From the NCBI GenBank assembly GCA_045586925.1, contig JAZNBG010000018.1, positions 41,558 to 105,557 of the forward strand: 64,000 bases of DNA, read 5' to 3'. The notes beneath the pieces are model-generated. The model was not told the origin of the DNA. It saw only the letters and a list, made by a program, of their open reading frames with translations, and ran no database searches. The translations under genes and the position numbers were made by a program. Positions 51,625 through 59,621 of this stretch are shown one piece after another; position 1 is the stretch's first letter, and each line of letters starts with the position of its first letter. The DNA is from SIG440 sp045586925. Its GTDB lineage: Bacteria; Bacillota; Clostridia; Monoglobales; Monoglobaceae.

Positions 51625-51703
51625 TATTTAGAAAAAAATCTAAATAACTATTGACAAAAAGAAATAACTATGCTATAAAGTATTTAGAAATATTTCTAAA
51701 TAC
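51625..51703 (+). promoter_or_regulatory. sdpRI promoter flanked by two identical-arm operators
   Basis: TTGACA (51651-51656), 17-nt spacer, TATAAA (51674-51679). The palindrome arms TATTTAGA and TCTAAATA, 6 nt apart, occur twice: 51625-51646 upstream of the -35, and 51681-51702 immediately after the -10, where the symmetry is perfect over 24 bp (51680-51703). This is the expected layout for binding of the ArsR-type autorepressor encoded next. Confidence 0.85.
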
Positions 51704-51723
51704 CCAAATAAGGAGAGGAAAAG

Positions 51724-51990
51724 ATGGGGATAAATGAAACGTTAAAAGCAATTTCTGACCCTGTAAGACGGGATATTCTGCAAATGCTCAAGGATGGAAG
51801 AAAGTCGGCGGGAGAAATCGCAAAGCAATTCAATCTGACAGGTGCAACGGTTTCGTATCATCTTGCAAAGCTGAAATCAGCAGATTTGATTGCGGAGGAA
51901 AAATATAAAAATTTTATTTATTACGAGCTTAACACATCGGTTTTTGAAGAGGTTTTAACGTGGATTTATGCATTAGGAGGCGATAAATAA
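51724..51990 (+). CDS. sdpR: ArsR-family autorepressor, SdpR-like
   Basis: An 88-aa winged-helix repressor: ETLKAISDPVRRDILQMLKDGRKSAGEIAKQFNLTGATVSYHLAKLKSADLI followed by the wing YKNFIYYELN. No metal-binding cysteines, which fits the SdpR subgroup rather than metal-sensing ArsR. In B. subtilis SdpR represses sdpRI and is sequestered by SdpI when toxin SdpC is present. The stop overlaps the sdpI start by one base (TAATG). GGAGAGGAAAAG precedes ATG. Confidence 0.9.
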   Translation: MGINETLKAISDPVRRDILQMLKDGRKSAGEIAKQFNLTGATVSYHLAKLKSADLIAEEKYKNFIYYELNTSVFEEVLTWIYALGGDK

Positions 51991-52601
51991 TGAAATTTAT
52001 AAAATGGAAAATACTTTTTATAACTTGTTTGGTATGTTTGATACCTGTAATTCTAGGTATTGCATTATGGAGCAAGTTGCCCGATACAATGGCAATTCAT
52101 TTTGATATTAATAACAATCCTGATAATTTTGCCTCAAAGGGCTTTGTGGTGTTTGGTCTTCCGCTTTTAATGATAATCCTACAATGCTTTTGTTGCTTTG
52201 TTAATGATATAAATGCACATAAACACGGAGAACGGCGAAAGTTCGAGCTGGCAACAAAATGGATTATTCCAATTATGGCATTGGTGTTACAGGTGCTGAC
52301 GCTGGGTTATGGTTTGGGTTGGAGATTTGATGTAAGAGCGGCGGCGGCAATAATTGTGGGAATAATTCTGCTTGTGGTTGGCAATTATCTGCCCAAATTT
52401 GATTACATTAAAAACTATGACGTGGATGTACAAAAAGCAAGAAAAATAAATCGGTTTCTCGGCTTTGAAACAGTAATAATGGGAATATTGTTTATAATCA
52501 GCGTATTTTTCCCACCGGTGGTTACACTTGGCTGCATTATTCTTCTGATACCCTATGCTGTTATAGGAATTGTTTACGGAATTAAGGTTGGAAAAAAATA
52601 A
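51990..52601 (+). CDS. sdpI: SdpI-like immunity membrane protein
   Basis: A 203-aa membrane protein with about six helices. The first part (LPDTMAIHFDINNNPDNFASKGFVVFGLP) is a DUF1648 domain, followed by the SdpI domain with VGNYLPKFDYIKN, reminiscent of the conserved iGNylpk motif. In B. subtilis SdpI protects against the SDP killing factor and acts as signal receptor for SdpR. No sdpC-like toxin gene is in the window, so it may defend against neighbours. Confidence 0.88.
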   Translation: MKFIKWKILFITCLVCLIPVILGIALWSKLPDTMAIHFDINNNPDNFASKGFVVFGLPLLMIILQCFCCFVNDINAHKHGERRKFELATKWIIPIMALVLQVLTLGYGLGWRFDVRAAAAIIVGIILLVVGNYLPKFDYIKNYDVDVQKARKINRFLGFETVIMGILFIISVFFPPVVTLGCIILLIPYAVIGIVYGIKVGKK

Positions 52602-52607
52602 AAAAGC

Positions 52608-52636
52608 TTGAAAATTACCATAAAAAAATATATAAT
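52608..52636 (+). promoter_or_regulatory. Promoter for the CDF transporter gene
   Basis: TTGAAA, 17-nt spacer, TATAAT; 36 nt before the start codon. Confidence 0.65.
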
Positions 52637-52671
52637 AAGACTAAAATATGATATAGCTATCAGGAGGATTT

Positions 52672-53577
52672 ATGAAAACAGAAAAGAATATTTTAATAGC
52701 GTTTATTTTAAATCTGGCATTTTCGGTTTTTGAATTTTTTGGGGGAATTTTTACCGGCAGCGTTGCAATTATGTCGGATGCCCTGCACGATATAGGCGAT
52801 GCAGCAAGCATAGGTGTTTCGTATTTTCTTGAGAAAAAGAGCAAAAAACAGCCCGATGCGGAGTTTACATACGGATATTTGCGGTATTCGGTTGTAGGCG
52901 GTGTTTTTACAACACTTATTTTGCTTTTGGGTTCAGCAGCAGTTATTATTAATGCTGTCGGCAGAATTATCAGTCCGGTTGAAATTAATTACAACGGAAT
53001 GATAGTTTTTGCAGTAATCGGTGTTGTTGTGAACTTTTGTGCCGCTATTGTTACCAAAGATGGGGACTCCTTAAATCAAAAGGCTGTAAATCTGCATATG
53101 CTGGAGGATGTTCTTGGTTGGATTGTTGTTCTGGTTGGTGCGGTTGTAATGAGGTTTACCGATTTTGTTATTATCGACCCGATACTTTCGATATGCGTTG
53201 CGGTATTTATATTGATAAATGCGACAAAAAATCTTAAAGAGGTGCTGGATTTATTTCTGGAAAAAATTCCTCAGGGTGTCAGTGTTGAAGAAATAAAGGA
53301 GCACATTCTGGAAATTGACGGAGTAATTGATGTTCACCATATTCATATTTGGAGTATGGACGGTCATCATAATTATGCAACAATGCATATTGTCACAAAC
53401 GAGGCTGCACAGGGCATTAAAGAAGCTGTTCGCAACGAATTGCGCGAACACGGCATAAGCCATGCAACTTTAGAGCTTGAGGCAGAAGGAGAGAACTGTG
53501 GTGAGGAATGTTGCCATATAGATACAAGGTCGGCTTGCGGGCATCACCACCACCATCACCATCATCACCATCATTAA
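52672..53577 (+). CDS. Cation diffusion facilitator with natural 11-histidine tail
   Basis: A 301-aa Zn2+/metal exporter. Six transmembrane helices with the metal site motifs SDALHDIGDA (helix II) and HMLEDVLGW (helix V, HxxxD), then a cytoplasmic CDF domain (IDGVIDVHHIHIWSMDGHHNYATMHI). The C-terminus adds ENCGEECCHIDTRSACG and eleven consecutive His codons before the stop. The His/Cys tail probably binds zinc or nickel. CAGGAGGATTT is the ribosome binding site. Own promoter and terminator. Confidence 0.92.
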   Translation: MKTEKNILIAFILNLAFSVFEFFGGIFTGSVAIMSDALHDIGDAASIGVSYFLEKKSKKQPDAEFTYGYLRYSVVGGVFTTLILLLGSAAVIINAVGRIISPVEINYNGMIVFAVIGVVVNFCAAIVTKDGDSLNQKAVNLHMLEDVLGWIVVLVGAVVMRFTDFVIIDPILSICVAVFILINATKNLKEVLDLFLEKIPQGVSVEEIKEHILEIDGVIDVHHIHIWSMDGHHNYATMHIVTNEAAQGIKEAVRNELREHGISHATLELEAEGENCGEECCHIDTRSACGHHHHHHHHHHH

Positions 53578-53581
53578 AGGC

Positions 53582-53612
53582 AAAGGACACGGCGAAAAAC
53601 CGTGTCCTTTCG
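53582..53612. terminator. Bidirectional terminator, CDF / nitroreductase
   Basis: Perfect 11-bp stem AAAGGACACGG/CCGTGTCCTTT with a 7-nt loop between convergent genes. Confidence 0.85.
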
Positions 53613-53615
53613 TTT

Positions 53616-54143
53616 TTAAAAACTGTCGTAAAATACAACCTCATCAAGAGGTCTTACTTTTGAATGCATTTCAATTGGTGCAGCGTCTTTGTGTGGATAA
53701 CCCATAACCAACAAGGCGTGGGGAATAATGTTTTCGGGAATGTTAAATTCTGACCGCATTGAAGATGGATCAAAGTGCATTACCCAGCAGCTTCCGACAC
53801 CCAGATTTGCAGCCTCAAGCATCATATGTGTAGTTACAATACTCGCATCAACGGGGGCTGACTGTGCGCCGTCATAGGGCCGTGTCCAGGTTTCTTCGCT
53901 GTTATAGCAGATAAGCACAGCACAGGGTGCGTCAAAGTGACACTTAGTGCATTTCTTTAATTTTAAAATTGTTTCATCATTGTTCAAAACTAGAATTCTT
54001 TGAGGTTGATAGTTACAACCCGTGGGTGCAATATGCCCTGCGTTTATGATTTTATCGATTATTTCTTGTTCCAGATGCTTGTTTTCAAACTTTCTCACCG
54101 AGTATCTTTCGGTTATTACTTTTTCAAAATCCATAATGTTCAA
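53616..54143 (-). CDS. Nitroreductase family protein
   Basis: A 175-aa FMN-dependent oxidoreductase: FEKVITERYSVRKFENKHLEQEIIDKIINAGHIAPTGCNYQPQRILV is the FMN-binding N-terminus, later GAQSAPVDASIVTTHMMLEAANLGVGSCWVMHFDP and VMGYPHKD. This is the short clostridial type. Substrate unknown (nitro compounds or quinones). TAAGGAGTTGAACATT upstream. Minus-strand promoter at 54158-54186. Confidence 0.9.
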   Translation of the reverse strand: MNIMDFEKVITERYSVRKFENKHLEQEIIDKIINAGHIAPTGCNYQPQRILVLNNDETILKLKKCTKCHFDAPCAVLICYNSEETWTRPYDGAQSAPVDASIVTTHMMLEAANLGVGSCWVMHFDPSSMRSEFNIPENIIPHALLVMGYPHKDAAPIEMHSKVRPLDEVVFYDSF

Positions 54144-54157
54144 CTCCTTATAATGTG

Positions 54158-54186
54158 ATTATATTACAAATTAAGCTATATATCAA
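54158..54186 (-). promoter_or_regulatory. Promoter for the nitroreductase gene
   Basis: Minus strand TTGATA (54186-54181), 17-nt spacer, TATAAT (54163-54158). Confidence 0.75.
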
Positions 54187-54218
54187 GAAAAAGTTGAAAA
54201 GCCCGAGAGTATGTGATA

Positions 54219-54248
54219 GAATAGATTTAACTTAAGTTAAATCTATTC
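54219..54248. repeat. 30-bp perfect palindrome
   Basis: Arms GAATAGATTTAACTT and AAGTTAAATCTATTC with no loop. It directly precedes the GCTAAAT hairpin array and lacks a T-run. It could be a regulator site or part of the array. Confidence 0.8.
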
Positions 54249-54340
54249 AGCTAAATTCGCCTACGGCGAGCTAAATGTTCTTTCAGCATGCTAAATTACT
54301 TCGCAGCTAAATTGACTTATCGTCAGCTAAACGGCGAGTT
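54249..54340. repeat. Tandem array with AGCTAAAT linkers and short hairpins
   Basis: The linker AGCTAAAT or a one-base variant begins at 54249, 54269, 54289, 54305 and 54325, that is every 20, 20, 16 and 20 bp. Between linkers lie short inverted repeats, clearest in TCGCC-TAC-GGCGA (54257-54269) and TGAC/GTCA (54313-54325), weaker in the others. The layout parallels the 23.7-kb array but with another linker. No coding frame. Confidence 0.7.
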
Positions 54341-54432
54341 TAATTTAGTTAAAACCGATTTTATAGTGAACTTGCTGTAGTTTGCCCTGACTGAAAAGCT
54401 TGTCGCAAGAGATTAAAGGAGCTACGATTAAA

Positions 54433-54747
54433 ATGAAAAAGTGCAGAATAACAGTTATGAAAACTGCAAGGTACAACGACCTGATTGAAAAATACGAAAA
54501 CCCCATACAGCACGCCTGTGATTTAAAAGAAGGTCAGGTATTTATCGCAAATGGCTGGCAAAAGCCGGAAGGACTTTGCGACAGTGCGTGGGAAAGTATG
54601 TCGTCGTTTGTTATGGCGTTATCAAGCGGGGCAGAAAATCTTTATGACGGGTGGATGAAAAATAAAAAGGCGGCTATGATTTCGTGCAATGATGGGTTCA
54701 GGCCGGTAAGCTTTTATATAGAGGCACTTTCAGAGGATGCGGAATGA
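54433..54747 (+). CDS. TIGR04076-like small protein
   Basis: A 104-aa protein starting MKKCRITVMKTARYNDLIEKYENP, with AAAGGAG twelve bases upstream; eleven in-frame codons before it lack support. The pattern KCRITVMKT, CDLKEGQVFI, WQKPEGLCDSAWESMSSFVMALSSG and GFRPVSFYIEAL resembles the uncharacterised TIGR04076 family (recognised from memory). Cysteines at positions 4, 35 and 55 or so could bind metal. It is followed 11 nt later by a deformylase-like gene, so the two are probably co-transcribed. Confidence 0.72.
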   Translation: MKKCRITVMKTARYNDLIEKYENPIQHACDLKEGQVFIANGWQKPEGLCDSAWESMSSFVMALSSGAENLYDGWMKNKKAAMISCNDGFRPVSFYIEALSEDAE

Positions 54748-54758
54748 GGTGAAAAGAA

Positions 54759-55172
54759 GTGGTTAAAGATTTAATGCACGACCCGATATTTTTAGGTCAG
54801 CAGTCAGAGGAAGCAACTTTGGCAGATATTCAGACTACTAAAGACTTGTTGGATACTCTTATTGCTCATCAGGATGAATGTGTGGGTATGGCTGCAAATA
54901 TGATTGGTGTCAAAAAGCGTATTATCTGTTTTGCCGCCGAGGGAACATATATGACTATGTTTAACCCCGAAATTATAAAGTTCTCGGATGCATATGATAC
55001 CGAGGAGAGCTGCCTGTCACTTCTTGGAGGACCAAGAAAAACCAAAAGATACAAGAAAATAAAAGTGCAGTATCAGACCGCAGATTTCAAAATTCGCATA
55101 AAAACCTTCGAGGGGTGGACGGCACAGATTATTCAGCACGAAATCGACCATTGCAATGGGGTTTTGATATAG
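54759..55172 (+). CDS. Atypical peptide deformylase-like protein
   Basis: A 137-aa protein with a GTG start after GAGGTGAAAAGAA. It keeps the metal motifs of peptide deformylase: the cysteine in EESCLSLLGG and QHEIDHCNG (HExxH). The first motif, normally G-x-G-x-A-A-x-Q, reads CVGMAANM, so the oxyanion-stabilising Gln is Met. Similar short proteins with AANM occur in streptococci and clostridia beside a normal enzyme (from memory). It may act on other formylated substrates or be inactive; the main def gene is probably elsewhere. Confidence 0.82.
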   Translation: MVKDLMHDPIFLGQQSEEATLADIQTTKDLLDTLIAHQDECVGMAANMIGVKKRIICFAAEGTYMTMFNPEIIKFSDAYDTEESCLSLLGGPRKTKRYKKIKVQYQTADFKIRIKTFEGWTAQIIQHEIDHCNGVLI

Positions 55173-55240
55173 TCGGAATGCATATATTCCTATGCCTTGA
55201 ATAAATTTATATTGCATTAAGTTTATTCGGGAGGGTATAT

Positions 55241-55771
55241 ATGAAAAAATCCATAACTAAATGGCAGCTTGCAGGATTTGTATTTACGGGGATTGCCGGA
55301 GTGCTGCTGCATTTTCTCTTTGATTGGAGCGGCGGCAGTATTATTGTTGCACCCTTTTCTGCAGTCAATGAATCCGTCTGGGAACATATGAAACTGCTGT
55401 TCTTTCCTATGTTTATCTTTGCTCTTGTTGAGGGCAGATACGTTAGTAATAGTTTCTGGTGTATTAAGTTGACCGGTATAGTTTCAGGCGTGGTGCTCAT
55501 CCCCATGCTTTATTATTTCATCAACGGAGCTTTTGGCGAAACGCCTGATTGGGTAAATATTTCTATATTTTTTATAACGGCAGCGACAAGCTATTTTCTT
55601 GAAACCTGGCTTTTCGGAAATGCCTGTATAAGTTGCAAATCTTCCAAAGTAGCCCTCTTGGTTTTGTGTGCAATGGCGTCGATGTTTGTGGCATTTACAT
55701 TTGCCCCGCTGCAGATTCCGTTGTTTGAGGACCCTGTTACAGGGGGATATGGAATATCACGGTTTTATTAA
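55241..55771 (+). CDS. DUF6512-like integral membrane protein
   Basis: A 176-aa protein with about five transmembrane helices: AGFVFTGIAGVLLHFLFDW, then APFSAVNESVWEHMKLLFFPMFIFAL, a conserved-looking NESVWEHMK motif between helices 1 and 2, and FAPLQIPLFEDPVTGGYG near the end. It resembles clostridial proteins labelled DUF6512. Function unknown. GGGAGGGTATAT precedes ATG. The MATE gene follows by 77 nt. Confidence 0.7.
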   Translation: MKKSITKWQLAGFVFTGIAGVLLHFLFDWSGGSIIVAPFSAVNESVWEHMKLLFFPMFIFALVEGRYVSNSFWCIKLTGIVSGVVLIPMLYYFINGAFGETPDWVNISIFFITAATSYFLETWLFGNACISCKSSKVALLVLCAMASMFVAFTFAPLQIPLFEDPVTGGYGISRFY

Positions 55772-55848
55772 TAACTCCACGTACAACATTTTTCGATAAA
55801 TCGAGTGTTGCTTAAATGACTTATAAATGAAAAAGGGTGTTTTATTAA

Positions 55849-57207
55849 ATGAATGACAAAAAAGAGTTTTTAGCGACAGAGCCTATCGGTAAGCTTTTGT
55901 TCAGACTGTCGATTCCGACGGTTGTGGCACAGCTTATCAATATGCTTTACAATATAGTTGACCGCATATACATAGGTCATATGCCGGGTGACGGAAGCAT
56001 GGCACTCACGGGCGTTGGTGTTTGTATGCCCCTCATTATGCTTGTTGCAGCGTTTGCGGCATTGGTCAGCTCAGGCGGTGCACCGAGAGCGTCTATCTTT
56101 ATGGGCGAAAAGGATAATGTGTCTGCTGAAAAGACGCTTGGCAACTGCTTTAGTCTGCAGATTGTTGTGTCGGTTATCCTGACAGCAGTTCTGCTTATAT
56201 GGAACAAGGACTTGCTCCTTGCCTTTGGCGCAAGCGAAAATACAATCGGCTATGCAACCGATTATATGAGCATTTACGCCATCGGAACGCTTTTTGTGCA
56301 GATGACCTTGGGTATGAATACTTTTATCACAGCACAGGGTTTTACCACCACATCAATGGTTTCGGTAATTATCGGTGCGGTGTGCAACATTGTGCTTGAC
56401 CCCATATTCATTTTTGGATTCGGTATGGGCGTAAAAGGTGCGGCACTTGCGACTATCATTTCGCAGATGCTTTCCTGCGCATGGATTATCTCTTTCCTCT
56501 GCGGCAAAAAGACACAGCTTAAAATAAAGAAAGAAAACTTAAAGCTTCGGGCAGATATTATTCTGCCTTGCATCGCACTCGGAACAGCTGCATTTGTTAT
56601 GCAGTCAAGCGAGAGTGTTATTTCCGTTTGCTTTAATTCTTCGCTTCTTAAATACGGCGGAGATATTGCAGTCGGTGCCATGACCATTATGACAAGTGTA
56701 ATGCAGTTTGCAATGTTACCTCTGCAGGGAATTGCACAAGGTGCTCAACCGATTACAAGCTACAACTTCGGTGCTAAAAGAGCAGACAGAGTAAAGAAAA
56801 CATTTCGTTTGCTACTGATTACTTGCCTCACATATTCCATAGCACTTTGGACGGCGGTTATGATAGCACCTCAAGTTTTTGTTAAGATATTTACATCAGA
56901 TAGCACCCTTGCACAGTTTGCGGCCCCTATGCTGAGAATTTATCTTGGCGGACTTGGTCTCTTTGGCATACAGATTGCCTGCCAGATGACCTTTACATCA
57001 CTTGGCAAAGCGGCAAACTCCATTGTGGTTGCGGTTGTGCGCAAATTCGTATTGCTCCTTCCGCTTATTTACATTATGCCAAGCTTTTTGGCAGACAAAA
57101 CGCAGGCGGTTTATATGGCGGAACCCGTAGCAGACATTATTGCTGTTACATTTACGGCAATACTTTTTACATTCCAGTTTAAGAAGGCATTAAAAGAAAT
57201 TAAATAA
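55849..57207 (+). CDS. MATE family efflux transporter (second)
   Basis: A 452-aa transporter with twelve predicted helices. N-terminal EPIGKLLFRLSIPTVVAQLINMLYNIVDRIYIGHMPGDGSMALTGVGVCMPLIML and the second-half MLPLQGIAQGAQPITSYNFGAKRADRVKKTFRL match the DinF/NorM-like clostridial MATE subgroup. It is distinct from the 3-kb copy. It precedes the NifX-like gene by 18 nt. Substrate unknown. Confidence 0.92.
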   Translation: MNDKKEFLATEPIGKLLFRLSIPTVVAQLINMLYNIVDRIYIGHMPGDGSMALTGVGVCMPLIMLVAAFAALVSSGGAPRASIFMGEKDNVSAEKTLGNCFSLQIVVSVILTAVLLIWNKDLLLAFGASENTIGYATDYMSIYAIGTLFVQMTLGMNTFITAQGFTTTSMVSVIIGAVCNIVLDPIFIFGFGMGVKGAALATIISQMLSCAWIISFLCGKKTQLKIKKENLKLRADIILPCIALGTAAFVMQSSESVISVCFNSSLLKYGGDIAVGAMTIMTSVMQFAMLPLQGIAQGAQPITSYNFGAKRADRVKKTFRLLLITCLTYSIALWTAVMIAPQVFVKIFTSDSTLAQFAAPMLRIYLGGLGLFGIQIACQMTFTSLGKAANSIVVAVVRKFVLLLPLIYIMPSFLADKTQAVYMAEPVADIIAVTFTAILFTFQFKKALKEIK

Positions 57208-57225
57208 AAAAGGAGAAAAAACACT

Positions 57226-57630
57226 ATGAAAATTGCAGTAACTTATGAAAATGGAGAAATCTTTGGACACTTTGGACACACAAAACAGTTTAAGGTATAT
57301 GAAACCGAAAACGGTAAAATATTTTCGTCAAAAGTAGTAGATACAAACGGTAGCGGACATGGAGCTCTTGCCGGCATGCTCTCTGCACTCAATATTGATG
57401 TGCTTATTTGCGGTGGCATTGGCGGAGGGGCACAGATGGCGCTCGCTCAGGCAGGAATTAAGTTGTTTGGCGGAGTTCAGGGAAATGCAGACAAAGCAGT
57501 GGAGGCCTACCTTAACGATACCCTTGCATACGATCCTGAAGCAAAATGCGACCACCACGACCACGAGCACGGTGAAGGTCACACCTGCGGTGAACACGGT
57601 TGTGGCGGAAACTGTCACGGACATAACTAA
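57226..57630 (+). CDS. NifX/NifB-type cofactor-binding protein with His/Cys-rich tail
   Basis: A 134-aa protein of the dinitrogenase iron-molybdenum cofactor family: MKIAVTYENGEIFGHFGHTKQFKVYE, then ALNIDVLICGGIGGGAQMALAQAGIKLFGGVQGNADKAVEAYL. The core (residues 1-105) is normal; the last 27 residues are metal-binding, with DHHDHEHGEGHTCGEHGCGG. No nitrogenase genes are present, so a general iron-sulfur or metal-carrier role is more likely. AAAGGAGAAAAAACACT upstream. It leads into a flavodoxin/ferredoxin and an iron alcohol dehydrogenase. Confidence 0.88.
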   Translation: MKIAVTYENGEIFGHFGHTKQFKVYETENGKIFSSKVVDTNGSGHGALAGMLSALNIDVLICGGIGGGAQMALAQAGIKLFGGVQGNADKAVEAYLNDTLAYDPEAKCDHHDHEHGEGHTCGEHGCGGNCHGHN

Positions 57631-57657
57631 TCATTTTGAGTAATTGGAGACATAAAA

Positions 57658-58425
57658 ATGCCAAATTATAATATTACATTCAGCCCTACGGGTGGAACAA
57701 AGAAAGTTGCCGACATATTGGCAAAGGAAATGTTCAATAGTTGGACAGATGTCGATTTGTGCACCCCGGAGGCAGATATTAACTATCCTGTGCTGACAAA
57801 TGATGCTGTTTGCATTATAGCGGTTCCTTCCTTTGGCGGAAGAGTGCCGGAGCTCAACACAGAAAGAATAAGAAAATTTTCAGGAAATGGTGCAAAAGCG
57901 ATTCTTGTTTGTGTTTACGGCAACAGAGAATATGAGGACACCTTAACAGAACTTCAGGATGAGACTGAAAAAGCAGGTTTTTGCGTTGCTGCAGCAGTAA
58001 GTGCAATTGCAGAACATTCCATAGCCAGACAGTTTGCCGAGGGCAGACCGGATAGCGATGATGAAAAAGTGCTGAAAGGCTTTGCAAAGCAGATTAAAGA
58101 AAAACTTGATAAAAAAGATTATGAAATGCATACTGCTATTTCGGGAAGGCATAATACATATAAAGAACGCGGGAAATCAGGGCCTATGCCCCAGACGAGT
58201 GATGCGTGTGTGGCTTGCGGTATCTGTGCAAAAGGTTGTCCTGTAAGTGCTATTGATTTTGACAACCCCAAAATCACCGATAGCGACAAGTGCATTTCCT
58301 GTATGAAATGTATTTCAGTGTGCCATGTAAAAGCCAAATGCCTTGATAAAAATGTATTAAATGCAATTTCGGAAAGACTTGGCAAGGTATGCAGTGAAAG
58401 AAAAAAGAATGAGCTATTTATATAA
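57658..58425 (+). CDS. EFR1-type flavodoxin-ferredoxin fusion
   Basis: A 255-aa electron carrier. Residues 1-160 are a flavodoxin-like domain with the FMN-binding SPTGGTKKVADIL loop. The C-terminal part has two [4Fe-4S] motifs, CVACGICAKGCPVSAIDF and CISCMKCISVCHVKAKC. Such fusions (EFR1 family) are common in Clostridia. The partner is unknown; the adjacent iron alcohol dehydrogenase and NifX-like protein suggest a small redox module. Confidence 0.9.
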   Translation: MPNYNITFSPTGGTKKVADILAKEMFNSWTDVDLCTPEADINYPVLTNDAVCIIAVPSFGGRVPELNTERIRKFSGNGAKAILVCVYGNREYEDTLTELQDETEKAGFCVAAAVSAIAEHSIARQFAEGRPDSDDEKVLKGFAKQIKEKLDKKDYEMHTAISGRHNTYKERGKSGPMPQTSDACVACGICAKGCPVSAIDFDNPKITDSDKCISCMKCISVCHVKAKCLDKNVLNAISERLGKVCSERKKNELFI

Positions 58426-58440
58426 ATCGGAGGAATAAAA

Positions 58441-59604
58441 GTGTTACACGATTTTACTTATTATAACCCTACAAAAATATATTTCGGAAAGGATGCTATG
58501 GACAACCTTCCGTCAGAACTGAATAATTATGGAAAAAATATTCTTATCCTTTACGGAAAGAATTCAATCAAGAAAATCGGTCTTTATGATGAAGTTGTAA
58601 AGATATTAAAGGAATGTGGAAAGAATGTTGTTGAGCTTGCAGGAATTAAACCTAACCCCGCATATAGTCAGGTGCTTGAGGGTGCAAGACTTGTTCGTGA
58701 AAATAAGATTGATTTAATTTTGGCAGTTGGCGGTGGTTCGGTTATCGACTGCGCAAAGGCAATATCTGTTTCCGCTTATGCAAAAGGCGATCCGTGGCAG
58801 AGATATTGGATTGATTTTGAAGAAGTTGATAATGAAATTGTTCCTGTCGGCACAATTCTTACAATGACGGGCACAGCATCCGAAATGAATGGTGGCTCGG
58901 TTATCACCAACGAAGAAGTAACTATTAAAACAGGCAGAGTATATGGACCTGAGGTGTATCCTAAATTCTCAATTTTAAATCCTGAGTTTACTTATTCTGT
59001 ACCGCAGAAACAAATGGTAAGCGGTGTGTTTGATGTTATGTCGCATCTTATGGAACAGTATTTTTCAGGCGATGACGATAACACTACTGACTATGTGATT
59101 GAGGCGGTAATGAAATCACTTATCAATAGTAGCAGAATCGCTGTGAAGAATCCCGAAGATTACGAGGCGCGCAGTAATATTATGTGGTGTGCAACACTTG
59201 GACTTAATACTGTAACAGGCCTTTCAAAAACTCAGGACTGGGAAGTGCATAATATTGAGCATCAGCTCGGTGCATACACCGACTGCCCTCATGGTCTTGG
59301 ACTTGCGGTGATTTCAATGCCGTATTACAGATACATCTATAAAGACGGAATTGATAAATTTGTCCGTTTTGCCGAGAATGTGTGGAATGTAAATACAGAT
59401 GGCAAAACCAAAGACGAAATTGCACTTGAAGGCATTGCCTCGCTTGAAAACTTTGAAAAAGAACTCGGTATTCCGCTATCGCTTCGTGAACTTGGCGCAA
59501 CCGAAGATATGCTACCCAAAATTGCTGAAACTTCATATGAGGGTGGCGGATATAAGTATATGGCACACGCAGATATTTTGAATGTGCTGAAAGAATGTTT
59601 TTAA
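58441..59604 (+). CDS. Iron-containing alcohol dehydrogenase (BdhA-like)
   Basis: A 387-aa group III alcohol dehydrogenase. GTG start with ATCGGAGGAATAAAA upstream. NAD(P)-binding GGGSVIDCAKAIS near residue 98, and iron ligands in FDVMSHLMEQYF and WEVHNIEHQLGAYTDCPHGLGLA. It is closest to the butanol dehydrogenase type (NFTYYNPTKIYFGKD-like start). It reduces aldehydes with NADPH or NADH in fermentation. The 3' end overlaps the frame of the following alkyltransferase gene upstream of that gene's start. Confidence 0.93.
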   Translation: MLHDFTYYNPTKIYFGKDAMDNLPSELNNYGKNILILYGKNSIKKIGLYDEVVKILKECGKNVVELAGIKPNPAYSQVLEGARLVRENKIDLILAVGGGSVIDCAKAISVSAYAKGDPWQRYWIDFEEVDNEIVPVGTILTMTGTASEMNGGSVITNEEVTIKTGRVYGPEVYPKFSILNPEFTYSVPQKQMVSGVFDVMSHLMEQYFSGDDDNTTDYVIEAVMKSLINSSRIAVKNPEDYEARSNIMWCATLGLNTVTGLSKTQDWEVHNIEHQLGAYTDCPHGLGLAVISMPYYRYIYKDGIDKFVRFAENVWNVNTDGKTKDEIALEGIASLENFEKELGIPLSLRELGATEDMLPKIAETSYEGGGYKYMAHADILNVLKECF

Positions 59605-59621
59605 AATTTAAAGGTGAGGCT

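Noticed and set aside
57226..57630. Nitrogen fixation system around the NifX-like gene
   Set aside because: No nifH, nifD, nifK, nifB or nifE genes in the window; the family has many members outside nitrogen fixation.
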